Positions 24,021 through 31,724 of a stretch of DNA of 64,000 bases are shown piece by piece; position 1 is the first letter of the stretch; each line of letters begins with the position of its first letter. The position numbers and the translations under genes are program-made. This DNA comes from an uncultured Bacteroidia bacterium (lineage in GTDB: Bacteria > Bacteroidota > Bacteroidia > Bacteroidales > ML635J-15), in assembly GCA_902800045.1 (NCBI GenBank), contig CADCCZ010000001.1, forward strand, positions 473,346 to 537,345, read 5' to 3'. The notes beneath the pieces were generated by a model. The model was not told the DNA's origin. It saw only the letters and a list, made by a program, of their open reading frames with translations, and searched no databases.

Positions 24021-24428
24021 ATGAAAGCAACAGAATTAATGATTGGTGATTATGTGCAGTTTTTTGAAGAAAGAAATCTACGATACGAAAAAGTAACTAC
24101 AATAACAGACGAAGGAAATGGCCAGCGATTTGTGCAAACAGCAGAAAGTGATGTTTATTATCGCGAAGAAGTTTATATGCCGATTCCACTAACCGCTGAA
24201 ATTTTGGAAAAGAATTTTGATTTTGAACCAGATTGTGACAAAAAAATATATAAGAATAAGAGTTATTGTAGTTTTCTTGTTGCACAAGAAAAGCAAGGTT
24301 TTGCTATCGGGAGAATGAATGATTCTTATGATACGCCACAATTTAATGGTTGGTTTTCTATTGAGTATGTCCATGAACTGCAGCATGCTTTAAAACTTTG
24401 TGGAATTGATAAACAGATTGTATTATGA
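24021..24428 (+). CDS. Bacteroidota phage accessory protein (135 aa)
   Basis: MIGDYVQFFEERN, then a small beta-barrel-like region, PIPLTAEILEKNFDFE, and an end EYVHELQHALKLCGID. This layout (barrel, then IPLTxExLxxxGF, then VHxLQ) is common in Bacteroidota phage and plasmid genes. Role unknown. Overlaps the next start by four bases. Confidence 0.6.
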   Translation: MKATELMIGDYVQFFEERNLRYEKVTTITDEGNGQRFVQTAESDVYYREEVYMPIPLTAEILEKNFDFEPDCDKKIYKNKSYCSFLVAQEKQGFAIGRMNDSYDTPQFNGWFSIEYVHELQHALKLCGIDKQIVL

Positions 24429-25057
24429 ACATTATAATGTTTAACGACAGGTGCAACCTTACAGAATTGACCCTGCAAGGTTATAAGAACAAGACCAGAC
24501 GGGCGGAAAAGAAGATGCAAAAGTTCATAAGTGATTATGAGGAAAACAGAAGGCCATTTGAAATTCGCAGAACCAAGATAATTGCTGCTGGCAATGGCGG
24601 ATATGGATTGCTTGCAGTTGATACCCCAGACGATTGTTTTGTTATGCCTACACAATACAAGGTTGGTGAAGTGGTAGCTGTGGCGCAATGTTACAAAGAG
24701 ATTTTCCCAGATGCAGATTTTGAGATGGTCGGAACTGAGTTTATGACAGAAACGGCTGGCTGGACCAATAAGATGTTTGTCCGTGCTGACCTTATTCAGC
24801 ACCATATCAAGATAACTGGAATCGATTTAGAGCGATTGCAGGACATTTCGGATGAAGATTGCTTGGCAGAGGGAGTTTTGGAATACAGATGTATGATCGG
24901 GTTTGCAGGAGAGTATGTAATAAAGGTTAACAACAAGCCTTTGCTTTTCCATACTCCACGAAAAGCCTTTGCAGCTCTTATCGACAAGGTTTCGGGCAGG
25001 GGCACTTGGGAAAGCAATCCGTGGGTGGTAGTATATGATTATAAAGTAGTTGATTAA
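24425..25057 (+). CDS. ASCH/PUA-like fold phage protein
   Basis: 210 residues. MIMFNDRCNLTELTLQGYKNKTRR, then YKVGEVVAVAQCYKEI, ITGIDLERLQDISDEDCLAEGV and finally FAALIDKVSGRGTWESNPWVVVYDYK. This is the ASCH/PUA-like pattern common in phage early regions and thought to bind nucleic acid or modified nucleotides. The exact ligand is unknown. Confidence 0.7.
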   Translation: MNIIMFNDRCNLTELTLQGYKNKTRRAEKKMQKFISDYEENRRPFEIRRTKIIAAGNGGYGLLAVDTPDDCFVMPTQYKVGEVVAVAQCYKEIFPDADFEMVGTEFMTETAGWTNKMFVRADLIQHHIKITGIDLERLQDISDEDCLAEGVLEYRCMIGFAGEYVIKVNNKPLLFHTPRKAFAALIDKVSGRGTWESNPWVVVYDYKVVD

Positions 25058-25067
25058 ATAATGTGTT

Positions 25068-25505
25068 ATGAGAACGATAGAATTTAGAGGTAAAGATGTA
25101 GAAACTGGCGAATGGATATACGGCGATTTGTTTCAGCGCATAGGTTACTATCCAGAGATAATAGTATCATATCCAAACGATGATGGCAAGATTGCGTATA
25201 AAAGTGTTACGGTAAGGCCGGAATCAGTAGGTCAATATACAAACTGCACCGACACAAGAATTAATAAGATTTATGACGGAGATATTCTCTGTATGAAAGA
25301 CCTGCACAAGGAAGAAGGGCCGTATCATCTTCTTGTACTATGGGATGATGAACGCAAATGCTGGGCGGTAAAATGGCTCAACAGGGATCCAGAGTTTGTA
25401 AGCGGAAACACTCTTGGAGATTTTATGCGAGAAATGGAAAAATATTTTGACATCACGGTAGCTGGAAATAAGTACGATAATCAAGAACTAATGAAAAATA
25501 TGTAA
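25068..25505 (+). CDS. YopX-family protein
   Basis: 145 residues. FRGKDVETGEWIYGDL, SVGQYTNCTDTRINKIYDGDIL and the final FDITVAGNKYDNQELM are the YopX signature. Widespread in phages; function unknown. Confidence 0.85.
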   Translation: MRTIEFRGKDVETGEWIYGDLFQRIGYYPEIIVSYPNDDGKIAYKSVTVRPESVGQYTNCTDTRINKIYDGDILCMKDLHKEEGPYHLLVLWDDERKCWAVKWLNRDPEFVSGNTLGDFMREMEKYFDITVAGNKYDNQELMKNM

Positions 25506-25506
25506 T

Positions 25507-25632
25507 ATGTACAAAGTAGTAAGAAACGGAGAAGTCTGGGGCGAGTATGAAGATTATGAGCAGGCAAATGATACGGCTAACGAACTTAACGCAGTGTTGG
25601 ATTATTTAGACGATAAATGGGAGGTAGAGTAA
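25507..25632 (+). CDS. Small acidic protein (41 aa)
   Basis: MYKVVRNGEVWGEYEDYEQA... ending DDKWEVE. Starts one base after the YopX stop. Protein-like composition and tight packing support it. No family recognised. Confidence 0.5.
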   Translation: MYKVVRNGEVWGEYEDYEQANDTANELNAVLDYLDDKWEVE

Positions 25633-25634
25633 TT

Positions 25635-26207
25635 ATGGGATTTTTGAGCTTAAAGAAGGAATACAACATCGAGCATATCGTTGCAGTTTACGATGAAAAA
25701 AAGTATGGAGGAAAGGTTATTTGCATAGGTTCTCCTTACATACACGACATTATTGTGATTGATATGCAGGGTAAAATATTAAGGCGTGACGATGGCAGAA
25801 GTAATGAAGAATTGCGTAGATACATGCAAGAGTTTGATGCCGATCCCGACAAGTTGAGGGGAATAGTTACAAAGGCAGACGATTTTAGCGACTATATAAC
25901 AACTGTTTACATTTATGACAAAGGGAGAATAAGAAAGGAGTTATGCGAAGAAATAGGCTGGCCGAATGTTACCACAACGGGCGAAATGATGTATGAAAAT
26001 ACTAGTTTCGATACATATAAAAAGGCTTTTCGTTACGCTTGCGAATCAGTCAGTTATGATAAATATTTGCGCATGAATTACCGCGAAAACCTCAAAGATG
26101 ACTTTAAAAGAATTTTCCGTAGAATAAAATACAGATGGGAAGACCGCTTCGATTGGCTGTATGTAAATACAATTTTGAGAGTAAAATCGTGGTTTGTAAA
26201 TGATTAA
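25635..26207 (+). CDS. Hypothetical protein (190 aa)
   Basis: Start at ATG 25635 (MGFLSLKKEYNIEH), two bases after the preceding stop. Alpha/beta in the first 110 residues, then basic and helical to the end (RENLKDDFKRIFRRIKYRWEDRFDW). No family recognised. Confidence 0.5.
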   Translation: MGFLSLKKEYNIEHIVAVYDEKKYGGKVICIGSPYIHDIIVIDMQGKILRRDDGRSNEELRRYMQEFDADPDKLRGIVTKADDFSDYITTVYIYDKGRIRKELCEEIGWPNVTTTGEMMYENTSFDTYKKAFRYACESVSYDKYLRMNYRENLKDDFKRIFRRIKYRWEDRFDWLYVNTILRVKSWFVND

Positions 26208-26217
26208 TAAAGTAAGA

Positions 26218-26502
26218 ATGAAAAAAACATCGTACATTAATGGTTCTGCCGTCGTAGTATTTGGCGGAGGAATAGCAGTCCAGTCCGGATATAGTGTTAA
26301 TAAAAAAGAAGCAGTTGTTGCATTCTCAGAACTGAAAAAACAACTTGAATGTGGAGAAGATTTTGAAGAAGACGCGCCTAAATACCCCATACAAGTGCAA
26401 TTGGTATTTGACAATTTGAAAAGTATCGAGGTAGTTCGCAGGGCATTAGACACGGCGGAAAGATTTTTAAAAAACGAAGATACTGAAAGGGATGGACAAT
26501 AA
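26218..26502 (+). CDS. Hypothetical protein (94 aa)
   Basis: I prefer ATG 26218 (MKKTSYINGSAVVVFGGGIA); ATG 26200 would overlap the previous gene. Glycine-rich opening followed by two helices. No family recognised. Confidence 0.45.
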   Translation: MKKTSYINGSAVVVFGGGIAVQSGYSVNKKEAVVAFSELKKQLECGEDFEEDAPKYPIQVQLVFDNLKSIEVVRRALDTAERFLKNEDTERDGQ

Positions 26503-27083
26503 CAAACGAGGAAATTTGGAAACCAATATTTCAATATGAAGGACTTTATGAAGTAAGTAATAGAGGTAGAATCCGTTCTTGTGCCAGAGTTATTAATAGA
26601 GGAAACAATGGAATGAAAATACTATCTAAATTACTGACTCTTAACAACTCATACGGAGGATACCAGAGAGTTATACTTTTTGACAACGAACATAAAAATC
26701 ATTCTTTTGCTGTACACAGACTTGTAGCACAAGCGTTTTTAGAAGATTATTCAAGTTCTATGGATGTCGACCATATTAATGGAATTAGAGACGATAACAA
26801 TATTGAAAACTTGAGAATGTGTAGTAGAAAAGAAAATTGTAACTATGAACTTTCTAGATTCAATAGGAAGCAAGCTGCATTCAAAAGACCAGTATGTCAG
26901 TTTGACCTGCAAAATAATTTTATTGCTGAATTTGAGTCTACAATAGAAGCTGAAAGGAAAACAGGAATTTCAAATAGCAATATATATTCTTGTTGTATAA
27001 ATAGAGTTATAACTACAAAAGCAGGAAACAAATCAAAAATAACAACAGCTGGAGGATTTATATGGAAATTCAAAACAACTTGA
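26491..27083 (+). CDS. NUMOD4-HNH-NUMOD1 homing endonuclease with a disturbed start
   Basis: The body from ATG 26613 has HNH residues in VDHINGIRDDNNIENLR and a C-terminal NUMOD1-like repeat (VCQFDLQNNFIAEFEST...SNIYSCC). Upstream in the same frame lies a clear NUMOD4 block, EEIWKPIFQYEGLYEVSNRGRIRS (quoted in part), but it has no ATG; the only ATG (26491) is in another frame. Either a non-AUG codon is used or one base was lost or gained near 26505. The gene is AT-richer than its neighbours, as for free-standing homing genes. Confidence 0.7.
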
Positions 27084-27292
27084 ACAAATCAATAGAACTT
27101 TCAAACAAATTTAAGTGTATAACAATAGGAGAAAGATGTAAAAATATAGAAGATGCTTGTTATAAAATGGCACAATGGAAAGACAAATGCTTTAGTGATG
27201 TAATAAAAAGATTAAAAGAGACCTACCAACTTGACGAACAAGCTTTGTTTATCCTGAATCTTGTGGAAAGTAGGTATAATGACAAAAAGTAA
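27062..27292 (+). CDS. Hypothetical protein (76 aa)
   Basis: Overlaps the end of the homing endonuclease by 22 bases. Helical and charged (FKCITIGERCKNIEDACYKM...). No family recognised. Confidence 0.45.
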   Translation: MEIQNNLNKSIELSNKFKCITIGERCKNIEDACYKMAQWKDKCFSDVIKRLKETYQLDEQALFILNLVESRYNDKK

Positions 27293-27461
27293 ACAACCAA
27301 TGAGAGAAAAAGTAAAACATTGCTGCAGGAACTGCTGGTTCCATAAGCCAAACGATGGGACTGTCGAGGCGAAAGATGCCTGCTATTGCAGAAAGCACTA
27401 TTCATACATCTTGGAATCAACAAGTTATGTGTGCAGGGACTATGCAAACGCCAACAAGTGA
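27279..27461 (+). CDS. CCRNCW-family small Cys protein (60 aa)
   Basis: Starts at ATG 27279. VKHCCRNCWFHKPNDGTVEAKDACYCRKH...YVCRDY has the same cysteine spacing as the 58-aa protein at 23389 and a similar basic N-terminus. The two are paralogues within one prophage. Last gene of the rightward early block. Confidence 0.6.
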   Translation: MTKSKQPMREKVKHCCRNCWFHKPNDGTVEAKDACYCRKHYSYILESTSYVCRDYANANK

Positions 27462-27576
27462 AATGGTGGACTTCGCTCCGTTTAGTCCATGTTTTAGTCC
27501 GTCTTTTTGCTTGCCGTTTGATAATCAGCGCCAATTCAATTCCCAGTAGGACTAACACCAGTTTTGAGAGTAAAAA

Positions 27577-27604
27577 AATGTGGGCAACCAGTACCCACAT
27601 TTTT
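27577..27604. terminator. Bidirectional terminator between convergent genes
   Basis: AATGTGGG/CCCACATT stem with 9-base loop, preceded by seven A and followed by five T. It separates the rightward accessory operon from the leftward exported-protein gene. Confidence 0.75.
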
Positions 27605-27631
27605 CATTTATGTGTGTTGAGATATGATTGA

Positions 27632-28495
27632 CTACTTGTTCAGCCTAACAGATATTCCGTTCGGATTAAGACCTATCCTGCTCATCTTGTGGCTTGCTGC
27701 GTGAATCCGCACTTCGCTAATGATGAATCCCACAAAAGCACTCACACCAGACGATATTGCAAACCATTGTCCTGCCGGTGCGGCATCGAAAGCATAGCAT
27801 ACAGCAGAAGCAGTCCCCAGAAGCATTCCAGTTCCTACGCCAATCCATCTGGCACTCTGCGCCCTGTGAAGGAACATTCCTGCATCCCAGTCTTCCCAAT
27901 GTTCACGGCTTACCATAAACGGCTTCTTTTCGTCTGTGAAGTTGGTGCAGTCAATGACTGTCTTTCTCCAAGCGGTAGGGTACACTGTTATTGTTCCTGC
28001 CGTGTCTTGTGTTTCAGTTTCCACGACAGACTGATTCTCTGATATGCCAATCTGCTTTGGCTGCTCTGTTATTATCCTTTCGGCTATGTTGAGTTCGTGC
28101 TTCTCTATTGCCAGTTCAAAGTCCTCGATGTATGCGCCATTGGTAAAGTCTATTCGTATTCTGCTTCCAGTTGACTTCCTGGCAGGTAGGCAATACACCT
28201 TGTCTATTGTAAGCGATGTTCCGTTGTCGGATCTTACATTCTCCACACAGTACTTTACGCTTGTGTAGAACTTGTTTCCGTCTGATGGCTCGCCAAGTTC
28301 TATCTCCATTCCCTTTGTATAGGTAATTCCGTTGCTTGCAGTGTACGACTGGATAAGTCTTCCAGAATTATGTCCTGTGAGTTCCTTTGCAGTCTTCCCT
28401 TCTGCAATCTGCGAATAAGTAACTGCTGTTTCTTGTCCCCAAGTGACGATGCTTGCAATCATAAGCACCAAAGTTGTAATAATTATCCGTTTCAT
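27632..28495 (-). CDS. Exported protein, candidate lysogenic-conversion gene (moron)
   Basis: 287 residues from ATG 28495 (MKRIIITTLVLMIASIVTWG), a signal peptide. The middle is strand-rich with no catalytic motif I recognise. Two hydrophobic segments near 215-265 (WIGVGTGMLLGTASAV and FAISSGVSAFVGFII) suggest inner-membrane anchoring. It is the only envelope protein gene in the early region, is reversed, and has its own promoter and terminator. These are the properties of a moron expressed in the lysogen. Function unknown. Confidence 0.6.
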   Translation of the reverse strand: MKRIIITTLVLMIASIVTWGQETAVTYSQIAEGKTAKELTGHNSGRLIQSYTASNGITYTKGMEIELGEPSDGNKFYTSVKYCVENVRSDNGTSLTIDKVYCLPARKSTGSRIRIDFTNGAYIEDFELAIEKHELNIAERIITEQPKQIGISENQSVVETETQDTAGTITVYPTAWRKTVIDCTNFTDEKKPFMVSREHWEDWDAGMFLHRAQSARWIGVGTGMLLGTASAVCYAFDAAPAGQWFAISSGVSAFVGFIISEVRIHAASHKMSRIGLNPNGISVRLNK

Positions 28496-28516
28496 ATTAT
28501 TAGGTGTTAAGAATCG

Positions 28517-28548
28517 CAAATTTAGGCCTAATATGCAGAATCTCCAAA
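28517..28548 (-). promoter_or_regulatory. Promoter of the exported-protein gene
   Basis: On the reverse strand TTTG (complement of 28545-28548), 20-base spacer, TAAATTTG (complement of 28517-28524). An excellent match to the Bacteroidota consensus, independent of the phage early promoters. Confidence 0.7.
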
Positions 28549-28610
28549 TGGGATTGTAAAATAATGCAAAAATGTTTGAGAGTTAATCAGATTGTTGTTT
28601 TCTTTGCGCT

Positions 28611-28946
28611 ATGAAACAAACTCCAGAACACTCATCGGAACAAGATCTGTTCACTAGGACGATAGCAAAGATATGTTGTGAGAGTTGCGTAAAGGAGTAT
28701 AAGTTCCACGAGTATAGGAAATGGCGTTTCGACTATGCCATACCGTCAAAGAAAATCGCTATCGAGGTGGAGGGTGGAGTTTGGATTCAAGGTCGCCACA
28801 ACAGGGCAAACGGTTTTCTCGGAGATATGGAGAAATACAATACAGCTACTGCAATGGGATGGCGACTGTTAAGAACGACACCGCAGGAACTGATGACAAC
28901 AAAGTTCATCGGAGTTGTAAAGAAAACGGTGGAGTTCTGTTTCTAG
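28611..28946 (+). CDS. Vsr/DUF559-like PD-(D/E)xK endonuclease
   Basis: 111 residues. RFDYAIPSKKIAIEVEGGVWIQGRHNR (D...E-V-E core), then GDMEKYNTATAMGWRLLRTTP. This is the small Vsr/DUF559 fold found in many phages. It may cut branched or mismatched DNA during recombination or packaging. A weak promoter-like TTTG...TTCTTTG lies upstream (28573-28606). Confidence 0.75.
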   Translation: MKQTPEHSSEQDLFTRTIAKICCESCVKEYKFHEYRKWRFDYAIPSKKIAIEVEGGVWIQGRHNRANGFLGDMEKYNTATAMGWRLLRTTPQELMTTKFIGVVKKTVEFCF

Positions 28947-28984
28947 TGCCAATTTACTTGTTTATCCATTTATCAGAAAATTTG

Positions 28985-29018
28985 CTCCCTGCTACGCGTT
29001 GGCAGGGAGTTCTTTTTG
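28985..29018 (+). terminator. Intrinsic terminator
   Basis: CTCCCTGC/GCAGGGAG perfect 8-bp stem, 9-base loop, then TTCTTTTTG. Follows the endonuclease gene. Confidence 0.8.
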
Positions 29019-29038
29019 TAAAAATATTTTGATAAAAA

Positions 29039-29070
29039 TTTGCTTAATTCATTGAAAATTAGTAACTTTA
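29039..29070 (+). promoter_or_regulatory. Early promoter of the RadC-like gene
   Basis: TTTG at 29039-29042, 20-base spacer, TAACTTTA at 29063-29070. Confidence 0.65.
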
Positions 29071-29096
29071 CATCATTAAATAAAACACAATGTAAG

Positions 29097-29552
29097 ATGG
29101 GTAAGAAAGTAGATGAATTTTTAAAGGAGTACAAAATCAAGGTTATGAAGAATGACACTTTGATTGAAAGCGGTTTTATCAGGAGCTCGCAGGATATTTA
29201 TGATTATGCGATGAAGATATACGATGATACTATGCATGTCATAGAAACTTCCGTAACATTGTTCCTCAATAGAGCCAACAAGGTAATAGGGTTTGCCAGA
29301 ATAAGTACTGGCGGAATAGACCATTGTCTGATTGACAAGCGAGTTGTTATCAAATATGCGTTTGATACAATGAGCATAGGAGTTGCCCTGATTCATAACC
29401 ACCCAAGCGGAAACTTGGAACCGTCAAGGTACGACAATGCTGTAACGACTGAAATAAAGAAAGCGTTGGATGTGTGCGGTATAGAGTTCCTTGACCACAT
29501 CATAATTTCAGATAGCGGTTTCTTCTCATACCACGACAAGGGATTGATATAA
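29097..29552 (+). CDS. RadC-like JAB-domain protein
   Basis: 151 residues from ATG 29097. The metalloprotease-like JAMM motif is HNHPSGNLEPS with later acidic residue, then DVCGIEFLDHIIISDSGFFSYHDKGLI, the RadC ending. It lacks the N-terminal HhH of chromosomal RadC. Common on Bacteroidota mobile elements, where it may act in repair or anti-restriction; the activity is not established. Confidence 0.85.
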   Translation: MGKKVDEFLKEYKIKVMKNDTLIESGFIRSSQDIYDYAMKIYDDTMHVIETSVTLFLNRANKVIGFARISTGGIDHCLIDKRVVIKYAFDTMSIGVALIHNHPSGNLEPSRYDNAVTTEIKKALDVCGIEFLDHIIISDSGFFSYHDKGLI

Positions 29553-29554
29553 GC

Positions 29555-29998
29555 CTATTGTGGCTGATTGTTAGTATTATGGAGTTTTCTCTGTCTGACT
29601 ACTTCTTGTCTGCGTATGCAACGGGTAGTTGTCTGGTTCTTCACGATGGAGACCAGTATCGTTTCTTTGCAGTGAGGGCAACAAGATTCTTTAGATGGCT
29701 TCGGGCCGGGCTTGACTTCTTCGGTGTATCTGTCAATAGACACCAGCAACGGCTTTCCACATACAGGACAGTTGAAAGAGCCACGGATTTCGTTGGATTT
29801 CTTTATGTCCTCGGTACTTGGGAAAAACTCACGGATGTCGGCACCAATGGCGTCTGCAATAAGTTGCAGTTTCTTATATGTAGGATTGGAGCCAGAATTT
29901 ACAATCTGCATTATCGACTGATGGGAACAGCCAATCTTGTCTGCAAGCATCTGTTTCGAGTAGCCGTATTTTTCTATTACTGATAATATGTCGAGCAT
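29555..29998 (-). CDS. XRE HTH regulator with zinc ribbon
   Basis: 147 residues from ATG 29998 (MLDILSVIEKYGYSKQMLADK). HTH: MLADKIGCSHQSIMQIVNSGSNP then KLQLIADAIGADIREFF. A C-terminal zinc ribbon follows, with FNCPVCGKPL and CCPHCKETI. It is the only reversed gene between the early blocks and lies opposite the promoter at 30102. It may repress that promoter or the RadC gene. Confidence 0.75.
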   Translation of the reverse strand: MLDILSVIEKYGYSKQMLADKIGCSHQSIMQIVNSGSNPTYKKLQLIADAIGADIREFFPSTEDIKKSNEIRGSFNCPVCGKPLLVSIDRYTEEVKPGPKPSKESCCPHCKETILVSIVKNQTTTRCIRRQEVVRQRKLHNTNNQPQ

Positions 29999-30101
29999 AC
30001 GATATGAATTTTTTCGCAAAAGTAGTATATAAATTTAGTTTTAGCAAGGATTATTTTGTGATAAAAAATATTGAAAATCATTGAAAATAAATTAGTTAAA
30101 A

Positions 30102-30133
30102 TTTGGCTATATCAAATATTTATATTACTTTTA
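30102..30133 (+). promoter_or_regulatory. Early promoter (ATATCAAATATTT type)
   Basis: TTTG at 30102-30105 within AAATTTGGCTATATC, 20-base spacer, TACTTTTA at 30126-30133. Spacer and downstream AGCAAATAATAAA are shared almost exactly with the promoter at 36452. Confidence 0.7.
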
Positions 30134-30166
30134 CAGCAAATAATAAACTTTTAAATAAAAAGACAG

Positions 30167-31303
30167 ATGGAAAATGTACAAGTAAAGATTCAAAAGGGAC
30201 CTACGATGTATTACGATTTTGAATTGAAGCAAATGGTCGAGATACCGCAGGTAAAATTAGAGGTTGGTCAAAGAGTTTTTGGAGAACTCGGAATGTGTTT
30301 CAACGACAGCGGAATATTCTATGTCTATTCAGAGCCAAACGAAAGAGGTATTCAACTGATGGTTGAAGATGGTGGTCGTAACAGATTCAAGAATTGGGAA
30401 GTAGGGATAGATAGCAGACCTATATCGAAGAAGTTCGGAATAGGTTTGTATTGGGATGATAGCGAAGATGGAAAGACCTACCGCAAGCCAAAGGAAGAAC
30501 TGGAGCAGTTGTATAGGAACTGCAAGGAACAGATTGAAAAGGACAAGGAAGAGGAAAGGAAAGAAGCGGAACGCATTGCAAAGGTCAAGGAAGACTTGAA
30601 GCAGAAATATCCGTTCCTGAAACAGAATCCAGAACCAAAGGAGAGAACGGCAAATGTAAGGCTGTACTTGAAGAACAAGTTCCCAAATGTAAAGTTCTCG
30701 GTGAGAAAGGAGCGCGAAGATACTCTGTATGTTACCTATTATGACGGCCCACGAATCAAGGATGTAGCACCAGCAGTAAAGGCTTGGCAGGATTCCCACT
30801 CGGACTATACTGGCGACTATTGGGATTATGATCCGTCTCCGTTCAACAACCTGTTCGGCGGTTTTACCTACACATTTGTAAATAGGGAGTTTACGGAGAA
30901 AACGATTAAGGAAACGGAAGAAAAGATAAAGGCATTCAAGGATTTGGAAAGATACGACAGAAACGCAATCTTTGAAGTAGCGAAGCTGTTCGATATAGAG
31001 TTGGATTCCTTTGGATATACGACTGGAGACTGCAATTTAAGGTGTCTTGCCAACCAAGTTCTGGAACGACTGGATTTGACACCAGCAGAACCTGTTGCAC
31101 AGCAACAAGTCCAAGTTAATGCAGACGGCATCCAGATTATCGACTACTCGGAAAAGGCAATAGCGGTAATCGGCGACACCAGAAGTATAAAGGACACTCT
31201 GAAAAGACTTGGCGGAAGATTCAACGCAAGGTTGAGTTGCGGAGCAGGGTGGATATTCAGCAAGAGACAGGAGGAAAGTTTAAGAAACCTAATAAAAGAG
31301 TAG
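30167..31303 (+). CDS. LPD29-like polyvalent protein
   Basis: 378 residues. After an N-terminal beta-rich part and a charged coiled stretch (about 105-155), the region NVRLYLKNKFPNVKFSVRKE...LYVTYYDGP (about 165-200) is the LPD29 pattern of polyvalent mobile-element proteins. The C-terminal block AIAVIGDTRSIKDTLKRLGGRFNARL...GWIFSKRQ (about 320-375) is another domain common in phage and plasmid proteins. Such proteins are often injected with DNA. Role here unknown. Confidence 0.65.
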   Translation: MENVQVKIQKGPTMYYDFELKQMVEIPQVKLEVGQRVFGELGMCFNDSGIFYVYSEPNERGIQLMVEDGGRNRFKNWEVGIDSRPISKKFGIGLYWDDSEDGKTYRKPKEELEQLYRNCKEQIEKDKEEERKEAERIAKVKEDLKQKYPFLKQNPEPKERTANVRLYLKNKFPNVKFSVRKEREDTLYVTYYDGPRIKDVAPAVKAWQDSHSDYTGDYWDYDPSPFNNLFGGFTYTFVNREFTEKTIKETEEKIKAFKDLERYDRNAIFEVAKLFDIELDSFGYTTGDCNLRCLANQVLERLDLTPAEPVAQQQVQVNADGIQIIDYSEKAIAVIGDTRSIKDTLKRLGGRFNARLSCGAGWIFSKRQEESLRNLIKE

Positions 31304-31306
31304 TAT

Positions 31307-31723
31307 ATGGATAAGTATTCAGAAAATTTCGAAAAGGCAATCAAGTTCTATCTTGACAATCGTGCAAAGACCGACAAGCTGTTTGCGGAAAAGTACTCGA
31401 ACGAAAAGAAGTCAGTAAAAGAATGTTGCATGTTCATTCTCAATGAGGTGCAAAAGTCTGGTTGCAATGGCTTCACAGATGACGAGGTGTTTGGTATGGC
31501 AGTGCATTATTATGACGAGGATAATCTTGGAGAAATCAAGGATATCAGCTGCAGGGTAGTTGTAAATCATGTTGTAGAGTTGACTCCAGAAGAAAAGCAA
31601 AAGGCTAAAGACGAGGCTATTAAGAAAGCGCAGGAAGATGCTTACAAGCAGATGACAGCCAAGAAGTCACAGAAGAAGAGTAGTAATGAAGATTGTCAGC
31701 AAGGTGTGTTAAGTTTGTTCTAA
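31307..31723 (+). CDS. PcfK-like protein
   Basis: 138 residues, 3 bases downstream of the LPD29 gene. SVKECCMFILNEVQKSGCNGFTDDEVFGMAVHYYDEDN is the PcfK signature, with a lysine-rich tail. Known from conjugative plasmids and many Bacteroidota elements; pairs with PcfJ. Function not established. Confidence 0.8.
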   Translation: MDKYSENFEKAIKFYLDNRAKTDKLFAEKYSNEKKSVKECCMFILNEVQKSGCNGFTDDEVFGMAVHYYDEDNLGEIKDISCRVVVNHVVELTPEEKQKAKDEAIKKAQEDAYKQMTAKKSQKKSSNEDCQQGVLSLF

Positions 31724-31724
31724 T

